Assembly: GCA_016212395.1 (NCBI GenBank)
Contig: JACRGF010000044.1
Coordinates: 1 to 33,892, forward strand
Length of the DNA: 33,892 bases
Reading direction: 5' to 3'
From: Microcaldota archaeon
Lineage (GTDB): Archaea; Micrarchaeota; Micrarchaeia; Burarchaeales; JACRGF01
A program made the position numbers and the translations under genes. Every line of letters starts with the position of its first letter. Position 1 is the first letter of the stretch. Positions 26,497-33,892 of this stretch are shown here, piece after piece. Below the pieces are notes generated by a model that worked only from the letters and a program-made list of their open reading frames with translations, ran no database searches and was not told the origin of the DNA.

Positions 26497-27102
26497 CTAA
26501 ACACCCATTTTTTTATCCAACTCTGCCAAAAACTCTTTCGCCTGCCAATCGCGCAAGTTCCACAAGTCAACGAAAAGCAGCGCGTTCGAAGCAACGCTGT
26601 TCTCACAAGCCAATTCGAGCTTTTCAGGTTTTTTTAACACGAACAAATTTGCAGGCGATTGGCGCTTTGTTTCCTGTTGCGGAAAGCGCTTTGCAATCTG
26701 CTTAGCTGCAAAATCACTTGCGTAAACGTACACGCTCGCGTAATCAGCAGGCACGCTCGAGAACTTGAACTTGAAGCCTGTAAAACCAGTGAAAATTACT
26801 TCCGCAGGCAAATGCTTTTCTGCAAACGAAACACCTTCCTCTACGCTGGCGGAAAAGATAACGTCTTTCTTCAAATTCCTCGCGCTCGCCCAATACAAGA
26901 GAATTTTCTTGGCGTCAACAACCCGAAAATTCATTCCGCCAACTACTACCGCACCCATCTTCACCAAAGGCGAGAGCGCGTTGTTCACAGTGCTCGTGGA
27001 AATTCCAAGCTGGCGCGCCAGCTCAAGCTGCGTAAACTTCGCCTGCCGTTGCTCGAAAAAACAATGCAGCACCAGCGCATAAACCAGCTCTTTCTTCTTC
27101 AT
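26497..27102 (-). CDS. Winged-HTH protein, AbiEi-like putative antitoxin
   Basis: FTQLELARQLGISTSTVNNALSPLVKMGAVVVGGMNFRVVDAKKILLYWASARNLKKDVIFSA; directly upstream of the nucleotidyltransferase gene. Confidence 0.7.
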   Translation of the reverse strand: MKKKELVYALVLHCFFEQRQAKFTQLELARQLGISTSTVNNALSPLVKMGAVVVGGMNFRVVDAKKILLYWASARNLKKDVIFSASVEEGVSFAEKHLPAEVIFTGFTGFKFKFSSVPADYASVYVYASDFAAKQIAKRFPQQETKRQSPANLFVLKKPEKLELACENSVASNALLFVDLWNLRDWQAKEFLAELDKKMGV

Positions 27103-27265
27103 GCTTTCGATTTAGAACATAAGCAGTATTTAAAGGTTTCGAAAAACCTCGAAAACTATAAATATGGCAGAAAACAACGTTCAAGAGAGAAGAACTTTGG
27201 TGAACGGATGCTGGAGGCTTTTAATTAGTTTTCTGCGAACGTGTTCTGCTTGAAGGTGTTTCAGC

Positions 27266-27772
27266 TTGGGTTTCGTTTATGTTTACACTGGCGATGGCGC
27301 GGGAAAAACCACTGCAGCACTAGGGCTGGCGTTGCGCGCTGTTGGGCACAAGCACAAAGTAGTGGTAGTGCAGTTCATGAAAGGATGGGAGAATACAGGC
27401 GAGTTTATTATTCAAAAAAACCTCGCGCCTTTCTATGAAATCAAGCAATTCGGAACGCGAGAGTTCGTGGACTTGAAAAACCCAAGTGGCGAGGATAAAG
27501 GGAGAGCGGAAAAAGCAATGAACTTTGCTTTCGAAAAATTAAAGGAAAAGCCGAACGTGCTTATTCTGGACGAAGTGAATTTAGCTTGCGCAATTGGATT
27601 AGTTGAAGTGAAGCAACTGCTCGAGTTGATTGAAAGCGCTGACGAAAAAACAGCAATAGTCTGCACTGGAAGGAACGCGCCGAAAGAATTATGCGAGCGC
27701 GCGGACTTCGTGACTGAAGTGGAAAATATTAAGAGAAAAAAAATAAGCGCGCACGAAGGAATAGAATACTAA
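27266..27772 (+). CDS. cobO: Cob(I)alamin/corrinoid adenosyltransferase (CobA/CobO/BtuR family)
   Basis: VYTGDGAGKTTAALGLALRAVGHKHKVVVVQFMKG, NVLILDEVNLACAIGLV, VCTGRNAPKELCERADFVTEV. Confidence 0.92.
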   Translation: MGFVYVYTGDGAGKTTAALGLALRAVGHKHKVVVVQFMKGWENTGEFIIQKNLAPFYEIKQFGTREFVDLKNPSGEDKGRAEKAMNFAFEKLKEKPNVLILDEVNLACAIGLVEVKQLLELIESADEKTAIVCTGRNAPKELCERADFVTEVENIKRKKISAHEGIEY

Positions 27773-27780
27773 TTCTTTTT

Positions 27781-28527
27781 TTACTCTGCTTCTATTCTTG
27801 GCGCGAGGTAGTACGCGATTTTCGCTTCCCCAATGGCGTACTCTATTTTGAGCGGAGTGTTTGTTTTTAGGTTTAGCACGAGTTGCGCGTCGTCAGGGCA
27901 TGCTTTCACCATGTCGTCCAAGTACTGGAGCGGGAACGTGGCGCGCGCCTTGTTCTTCGCCTGCATTTCCTGAACCACGTCGCCCACGTTGGCGCTTTGC
28001 GCGAGCAAGTCCGCAGAATCGCCTTTCACGTCTATGGTAAACCCGTCGCTTGTTGCTTCAAGCGTCAAGTGCGAGCTTAACAGCGCGGCGTCTTTAAGCA
28101 CTTCCTTGAACGCCGAGGGCTTTAAGAGAATGCGCGCGTCGTGCTCTATCTTCGGCTCTTTCTGCGCGCCTGCTGGGATGTCTATGAGCGGGACTTTGAA
28201 GCTCCTCTTGTTGTTTTCGCTTGAAAACTCGAGCTCGAGCTTGTTTTCCTCGGCGTGCATTGACAGTTTTTCGTTCGAGCGCGAGCGCGCGAGAATTTTC
28301 GAGAGCGAGTCGATGTTCAAGCTGATTTTGCCTGCTGAAGTTACGGAGTAAATGGAAAAGCTCGTTTTTGGAGCAGAAAAGACTACCATCGCGATTTGCG
28401 ACGGGTCCATTGCCTTCAGCTGAATGCAGTCCTCCTTCACTTCAAAAGTGCCCTCGTCAACCAAGTTGGCAATAGCGTCGACACAGTTCTTCCAAAACTT
28501 CGCGTCGTCAACAGTAATCTCAAACAT
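27781..28527 (-). CDS. pcn: DNA polymerase sliding clamp (PCNA)
   Basis: MFEITVDDAKFWKNCVDAIANLVDEGTFEVKEDCIQLKAMDPSQIAMVVFSAPK...TNTPLKIEYAIGEAKIAYYLAPRIE. Confidence 0.95.
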   Translation of the reverse strand: MFEITVDDAKFWKNCVDAIANLVDEGTFEVKEDCIQLKAMDPSQIAMVVFSAPKTSFSIYSVTSAGKISLNIDSLSKILARSRSNEKLSMHAEENKLELEFSSENNKRSFKVPLIDIPAGAQKEPKIEHDARILLKPSAFKEVLKDAALLSSHLTLEATSDGFTIDVKGDSADLLAQSANVGDVVQEMQAKNKARATFPLQYLDDMVKACPDDAQLVLNLKTNTPLKIEYAIGEAKIAYYLAPRIEAE

Positions 28528-28612
28528 GCAAACCACTCTCCACACGATGCGGTTTTATTGGCGTGGAAAGAATTTAAAAATAGTTGTTCACGAATAGAAG
28601 TTCAGAGGCGTC

Positions 28613-29608
28613 TTGATGTTGTTCGCAGTTTACCTTGCATTGGCGGCAATTGGAGTACTGTTTATTGCAAAAGGCTCGGACTGGGCTACGGACAGCCTCG
28701 TGCCAGTGGCGAAAAGGCTTGGAACAAGCCACGTTGCAATAGTAATAATTCTAGTTTCAATAATGATTTCACTGCCAGAAGTAATAGTGGCAGTCTCTGC
28801 AGCGTTGATGGACCACGGGGAAATTGGTTTGGGTGTAGTGCTCGGGTCAGTGATTGCAAACATTGGCTTGATGGTAGGCTTGAGCGCAATGATTCGGCCT
28901 CTTCCAATAACGAAAGGAATTATTTTGCGGGACGGCGTGTTCGCGCTCGCGGTAGTAATAATGATTGCAGTGCTCAGCTTTGACAGGACGATAAGCGCCC
29001 CGCAGGGAGGCGCGCTTTTGCTCATGTTTGTTCCCTACGCCATAAACGTGTGGGAACAGGAAAAATCAAAGTCCCACGACGAAAAACAAAGACAGATGAA
29101 AGCAGTTGAAGTGGAATTGACGCTCATCGGATTTCACATTGGAAAAATGAACGGAGGCATTGGAACGTTCCTTCTCGGAATGGGCGTAATGCTCGCAGGA
29201 GCGGAAATATTCACTCTATCGCTCGTGAAAATGTCTGGAGTTCTCGGAGGAAATTTTGACTTGGTGATTGGCTTGACGCTCGGAGCGCTCGGCCCGACGA
29301 TTCCAAACATTGCGTCGGCAGTGCGCGCGACGGTAAAAGAAATCGACCATGTTGCAATAACAGAAACGCTCGGCTCGAATATTTTCACTCTCCTCGTAAC
29401 ATTCGGCCTGCTCAGCATGCTCAGCCCAACAGTAATAACAATCTCCGCCTACTGGTTCAACCTCGTAATCCCAGCAATGCTTTTAATGAGCTTCATGCTC
29501 ACCTACTTCATGGTGACAGACTACAAAATCACGCGATTGGAAGGAGGAATACTGTTCATTACGTACGCAGCCATATTCGCCTTAAGCGTGTACTCGGCAG
29601 GAGTTTAG
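28613..29608 (+). CDS. Calcium/sodium antiporter (CaCA family, YrbG-like)
   Basis: Two inverted CaCA-like repeats: GSVIANIGLMVGLSAMIRPL and ETLGSNIFTLLVTFGLLSMLSP. Confidence 0.88.
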   Translation: MMLFAVYLALAAIGVLFIAKGSDWATDSLVPVAKRLGTSHVAIVIILVSIMISLPEVIVAVSAALMDHGEIGLGVVLGSVIANIGLMVGLSAMIRPLPITKGIILRDGVFALAVVIMIAVLSFDRTISAPQGGALLLMFVPYAINVWEQEKSKSHDEKQRQMKAVEVELTLIGFHIGKMNGGIGTFLLGMGVMLAGAEIFTLSLVKMSGVLGGNFDLVIGLTLGALGPTIPNIASAVRATVKEIDHVAITETLGSNIFTLLVTFGLLSMLSPTVITISAYWFNLVIPAMLLMSFMLTYFMVTDYKITRLEGGILFITYAAIFALSVYSAGV

Positions 29609-29615
29609 TTGCTGC

Positions 29616-30617
29616 TTATTTTTTTTCTATTTTCGTAACTAGAGGAATTTTCGTTCCACACTCAGGGCACGTTCCTTCCTTAGTAATGCTGTTTTCAACA
29701 ACTGAAAAACCAGCCCGGTCGATAAGCAGTTCTTTGCAGTTAGGGCACCACGTGTTGTTGCCCTCTAAATCCCGAATGTTGCCTGAGTAAACAAAGCGAA
29801 CGCCTTCATCCAAAGCAATTTTCCTCGCCTTCATTACAGTTTCAGGAGGAGTTGGCGGAATAGCCATTTTGTTCGCAGGGTAGTAAGCAGTAAAGTGAAG
29901 CGGAATGTCCTTGCTTAAATCCCGCACCCACTTTGAAAGCGCGCGAATTTCATCAATAGAATCATTAAGCGTTGGAATGAGAAGAACAATCAACTCAACG
30001 TGCTGAAGCTTGTGCAAGAGCTTGATTGAGTTGAGAACATGCTCGAGTTGCGCGCCACCGCAAACAGTTTGGTAAAACTTTTCGCTGAACGCCTTCAAAT
30101 CAATTCGCGACGCGTCAACAAAATCCATCAGCGCAATTGCCTCCCTGCTCATGTAGCCGTTAGTTACAAAAACATTGTACAACCCAAGTTCTCTAGCTAA
30201 TCTTGCAGTGTCATGCGCGTAATCGAAAAAAATCGTCGGCTCAGTGTAAGTGTAAGCAATCCCGCTCGTGCCTTTCGCCAACTCAACCATTTTCTCTGGA
30301 GGAATTTCTTCGCCCGAAATTTGCGTTGGCTGGGAAATCGAAGCGTTCTGGCAGTGCAAGCAAGAAAAATTGCATCCTACTGTTGCGAACGAAAGGCATT
30401 CTGTTCCAGGGAAAAAATGGTAGAACGGCTTTTTCTCTATCGGGTCTATCGCGTAAGAACAGCACTTTCCGTAAACAAGAGAGTAGAGAATGCCGTTCCT
30501 GTTCTCGCGCACTTTGCAAAAACCGCGCGCGCCATTTGGAATAACGCAACCACGGTTGCACAACTTGCATTGCACTTGCTTGCCTTCAAGCTTTTCGTAC
30601 AACATTGCTTCCTTCAT
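29616..30617 (-). CDS. AmmeMemoRadiSam-system-type radical SAM enzyme (PflA-like)
   Basis: CKLCNRGCVIPNGARGFCKVRENRNG, FATVGCNFSCLHCQNASISQ, IAYTYTEPTIFFDYAHDTARLA, C-terminal zinc-ribbon CPNC...CPEC. Confidence 0.88.
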   Translation of the reverse strand: MKEAMLYEKLEGKQVQCKLCNRGCVIPNGARGFCKVRENRNGILYSLVYGKCCSYAIDPIEKKPFYHFFPGTECLSFATVGCNFSCLHCQNASISQPTQISGEEIPPEKMVELAKGTSGIAYTYTEPTIFFDYAHDTARLARELGLYNVFVTNGYMSREAIALMDFVDASRIDLKAFSEKFYQTVCGGAQLEHVLNSIKLLHKLQHVELIVLLIPTLNDSIDEIRALSKWVRDLSKDIPLHFTAYYPANKMAIPPTPPETVMKARKIALDEGVRFVYSGNIRDLEGNNTWCPNCKELLIDRAGFSVVENSITKEGTCPECGTKIPLVTKIEKK

Positions 30618-30645
30618 GAAAATCACGCCGCCATCTGTTAAATAA

Positions 30646-32940
30646 TCAACGTCTTGTTGGCCTATACCTGCGGATTGCGTCGCTTGCACTATCAAGCATG
30701 CCAAGAATTGATTCTTCGAAGGCTTCTGATTCTAAACCTCTGACAGAAACTTCCCCGTTCTCAAAAGTTATTGCTATTTCATCACTTGCACTCATGCGGA
30801 CATGGAATGCATACTCATCGTCTATGTAAAAACTTCTTTGGTATTCCCAATCACCTGGCAAACTCAAAACTACTCGCCCGTTGGTGATTCTATCGTTTAT
30901 GCCCAACTCACCTTCGATCTCACGTTCGATACTTTCAATTCGTAGAGTTTTATTAGTAGTTTCCCCAGGATCATTACCATTCTGGAATGAACTGCTATCC
31001 CAAGTCATTTCTGCGTCTGTGCCTCCTCCTTCCTGCAAGGCATACTGTGCGGATTCAAGCGTTAAGCCGTACCGGGCACCAAGCGCGTATATTGCCAGTG
31101 TGAGAAATGTTCTTCCGCATTGGTTTGAGGGATACATTCGCTCCTCAGGGCTTAAACTGTTCCAATATTGCGTGAAATCCTCAGCAATGTTGTGTAATAG
31201 TGCTAATGCGATTTGTTGGTGTTCTAGGTTATAACTTTCATAATCAAGCGAATTTAGCACTATAAAATGGGTGTGGTATCTGCTTATAATGTGCGCATAA
31301 TCACTGCCCAGCGCTGTTTCCAATAAATCCCGAACATCAAATTCGTGGACGGTTAACACACCAGACCAACTAGCAAGCTTTGAACTATTATAGGACTGCT
31401 CGAGAAATGATGAATCTTCTTGCTGGTTATACCTGTTGCGGAATTGCTTGAGATGCTCGCCATAAATGAGATGCATTGATTCATCGTGCTGGTCTATTAA
31501 TTGCTGGACGTCTACCACACCGTATTGTTCCATTTCTCCTAAAAGGCGAACTGTAAGCAACATTATCATGGCGTCTTGTTGCACGTAATTGAAACCATGT
31601 ATTAATCCGTTCAAGTAATACAGAATCATTTCAGCATATGATCGACCAGTTATGTCTGAAATTTCTTCAGGCATATTCACTTCACCACTCCGGAGTAGGT
31701 AACCAAAGAATTTTTCAGGCCCTAAAACATGCAGCAAAATCATGGATAGGTTTACGTGCGGACCGTATACTATCCCAGGATGTGTTATCTCTCCGTTGGC
31801 TAAACTTATAATTAGCGTTAACATTTCAGTAGAACCTTCAGACAAGATGCCCCCATTCCAGGAGTCTGTTTCTTCAGTTTCTGAATTCAAGCTAGAAACA
31901 GTGGTCAAGAACACGTGCCCAAACTCATGTAAAACAGTGCGTTTCCAATATTCTCTTCCTTCTCGAGTCGCTAGATCCCAATCAGCAATTTTTATGTTTG
32001 GATATACGCCCTGACACCAGGTTCCATCTCTGTGAATAACAACGTGGATATTACTCAACATTTCGTTCAATGCAGTATCGTCTATTAGACCGCGGATGTT
32101 TACTTCAAACCCCATCATCAATAATCCGTCAGTTAACCACGTAATGTAATTCTCTTTCACTTCTGTCAAGAATTCATTTATTGTTCTAGCTTGATCTGAA
32201 ACAGCTGCCAGGTCTATCTCAACGATTCCACCGTATTCTCTGAATTCTACACTTGATTTTTCTGCAATTCTATAAACTCTCGCGATCGGATGAAAACAAT
32301 AAACTTCTTGGGTTTCGGGATTATAGTAGACATGATTAGTAATTACGCGTGGAGTTCGTATCCCGCTGGAAGATCCTTGTTCAACATAAAGCAATTCGCC
32401 GCTTATCTCTCTCACATTGCCGTCTTCATCCACTACACCTAAGGGGTGTGTGGCAGGAACAGTTTCAATTGAAAACGCTATTTTAGAATGTCGGGGAAGT
32501 TCTATTTTTCTTTGCATTCTCACTATTTGCACGCTCACTTCGTCAGTCTTCGTTGGTGTTTCTTCTCTGAAAAAATTGAACAGAATAGAATCGTATTGCA
32601 TAGTCTTTTTGTTTTGATGATTTATTTGCTGGATGCTTCTTTTAACTGAGTCAAGTTTTATCACGGACTTTATAAATACTGTGAGCTTTCTCGCTTCTCG
32701 AGGTTTCTTCGTTTTGTAAATCCGTAAAAGCCCAGAAAGTTCGTTATACTTGTATGCGAATAACTCTGAAATTCTTAGTATTAGCCGTTCTCTTTCAACA
32801 GAAAAATTTCTGCCGTTCAAAAGTGGATCGCCCAGAAATTCTTTTCTGAAAGTTTTTTCGTCATTAGTTAAAATGAGAAGCGTTCTTCTGCTGAAAAGCT
32901 TCTCTAATTCGTCCATTGCGTTACTTTTTCTTTTTAGCAT
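30646..32940 (-). CDS. Large zinc metallopeptidase-like protein (HEXXH), no obvious signal peptide
   Basis: TVLHEFGHVFLTTV with downstream EGSTEML, consistent with a gluzincin-type arrangement; start MLKRKSNAMDELEK. Confidence 0.75.
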   Translation of the reverse strand: MLKRKSNAMDELEKLFSRRTLLILTNDEKTFRKEFLGDPLLNGRNFSVERERLILRISELFAYKYNELSGLLRIYKTKKPREARKLTVFIKSVIKLDSVKRSIQQINHQNKKTMQYDSILFNFFREETPTKTDEVSVQIVRMQRKIELPRHSKIAFSIETVPATHPLGVVDEDGNVREISGELLYVEQGSSSGIRTPRVITNHVYYNPETQEVYCFHPIARVYRIAEKSSVEFREYGGIVEIDLAAVSDQARTINEFLTEVKENYITWLTDGLLMMGFEVNIRGLIDDTALNEMLSNIHVVIHRDGTWCQGVYPNIKIADWDLATREGREYWKRTVLHEFGHVFLTTVSSLNSETEETDSWNGGILSEGSTEMLTLIISLANGEITHPGIVYGPHVNLSMILLHVLGPEKFFGYLLRSGEVNMPEEISDITGRSYAEMILYYLNGLIHGFNYVQQDAMIMLLTVRLLGEMEQYGVVDVQQLIDQHDESMHLIYGEHLKQFRNRYNQQEDSSFLEQSYNSSKLASWSGVLTVHEFDVRDLLETALGSDYAHIISRYHTHFIVLNSLDYESYNLEHQQIALALLHNIAEDFTQYWNSLSPEERMYPSNQCGRTFLTLAIYALGARYGLTLESAQYALQEGGGTDAEMTWDSSSFQNGNDPGETTNKTLRIESIEREIEGELGINDRITNGRVVLSLPGDWEYQRSFYIDDEYAFHVRMSASDEIAITFENGEVSVRGLESEAFEESILGMLDSASDAIRRYRPTRR

Positions 32941-32942
32941 CG

Positions 32943-33716
32943 TCAATTCACCTTGCTCGTCCCATTCGGAAGAACTTGAAGCAGCTCGTCTATTTCGCAC
33001 TCGAATTTTTTCGCTAATTCCTTCGCGAGCTCGCCTTTCTCTTTTCTTCCGCCTGGCGTTAGGGAAACGAATTTGTCGAAGCGCGCGCTTCCTGCTTTCT
33101 CTGGAGCGCATACTACTCCGCTCGCACTCACTCCAACAAGCACGCCCAGCCCAGTTCCCTTGAACCACTTGCGTTCTCCGGCAATCGCGAACGCGCCCCG
33201 CCCAATGAAGCCGCTCATTGATTTCTTGCCAACTTGCTCTTTCTTTACAGCGTAAACGTCAACAGCAGCGTTCCCGATCCTCCACGCGTTCGAGTAGGAA
33301 GCGGCAAACTGCGCTGCTTCCTCAAGAGTCCGCTCTGGCGCAGTAACGCCTTGCTTTATTACAGTGGCAGCGCCTCCTTGAATGTCAGCATGCAAAAACA
33401 AGTCGCCTTCAACGCAGTACTTCGAGAAAACCAAATCGTTCTGGCCGGCATCCCTGCCAGCAATAACGAGGAAACCGTCGCTCGAGAAAAACCAGCGGAA
33501 TTTTTCAAACCACTCGTTATTTCTCTTTACCCTAATTTTTGATTTCTCTTTACCCTCAAATTTCGCAATCTTTTTTTCAAGCTCTGCCAACTGCCTGCGA
33601 GTTTCTTCAAGCGCCTTTTCAGCGCCCTTAGCCTTTTCGCGCAGCTTCTTCGCCTCATCGTAATAAACAGCAGCGTTCTCGTTCAAATCCCTGCGCACGT
33701 CTAATTCGATCTTCAT
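32943..33716 (-). CDS. Stand-alone NFACT-R (DUF814) domain protein related to RqcH/NEMF C-terminus
   Basis: KFRWFFSSDGFLVIAGRDAGQNDLVFSKYCVEGDLFLHADIQGGAATVIK, AAQFAASYSNAWRIG, DVYAVKKEQVGKKSMSGFIGRGAFAIAGERKWF. Confidence 0.85.
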   Translation of the reverse strand: MKIELDVRRDLNENAAVYYDEAKKLREKAKGAEKALEETRRQLAELEKKIAKFEGKEKSKIRVKRNNEWFEKFRWFFSSDGFLVIAGRDAGQNDLVFSKYCVEGDLFLHADIQGGAATVIKQGVTAPERTLEEAAQFAASYSNAWRIGNAAVDVYAVKKEQVGKKSMSGFIGRGAFAIAGERKWFKGTGLGVLVGVSASGVVCAPEKAGSARFDKFVSLTPGGRKEKGELAKELAKKFECEIDELLQVLPNGTSKVN

Positions 33717-33892
33717 GCAAATAATTTGGAGCATAATTAATAAGAAAGAATATGTGTTGTCCTGAATTAAGTTTCTCTCGTTGATTAGATTTGTCAATCA
33801 TCGTATCACCATTTTCATGCTAATCTTTTTCTTCGTTCTCATTTTCCGCACGAAGGCTTGGGCTGGTGTTTCCAGCCCGTTTTTCAGGCTCA

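Noticed and set aside
28396-28983. 195-aa plus-strand ORF
   Set aside because: Overlaps the pcn start antisense and the antiporter start out of frame; no domain.

Overview
The window looks like a gene-dense archaeal chromosome segment, probably DPANN or Diapherotrites/Micrarchaeota-like. That is an inference from PCNA, class II RNR, DUF763, a tandem Lrp protein and short TATA-preceded intergenic gaps; I could not run a taxonomy search. Recognisable housekeeping genes are thiD, a tyrA-like dehydrogenase, aspartate kinase, trpC, nrdR, nrdJ (class II RNR), a cobalamin adenosyltransferase, pcn, a Ca2+/Na+ antiporter, an AmmeMemoRadiSam-type radical SAM enzyme and an NFACT-R protein. Accessory content includes a tnpB fragment at the left edge with a second, tnpB-less copy of its flank at ~23.5 kb. 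It also includes three toxin-antitoxin-like pairs (RelE type, Zn-ribbon/AbrB type, AbiE type), a large metallopeptidase with atypical composition, and several large orphan proteins. The strongest candidates for undescribed biology are: (i) a 1.7-7.1 kb locus of kinase-like giant protein, HEAT protein and PPP phosphatase; (ii) a Q/E/A-rich giant gene (19.3-22.8 kb) split by two frame changes, with a sigma-70 region-4-like C-terminus; (iii) a dispersed intergenic motif GGGGTGRCAGYCRRTG, in two cases next to 7-nt periodic AAAACTG tracts and also present inside the tnpB-element end; (iv) a run of four hairpins upstream of aspartate kinase; (v) repeated small duplications of gene 3' ends.
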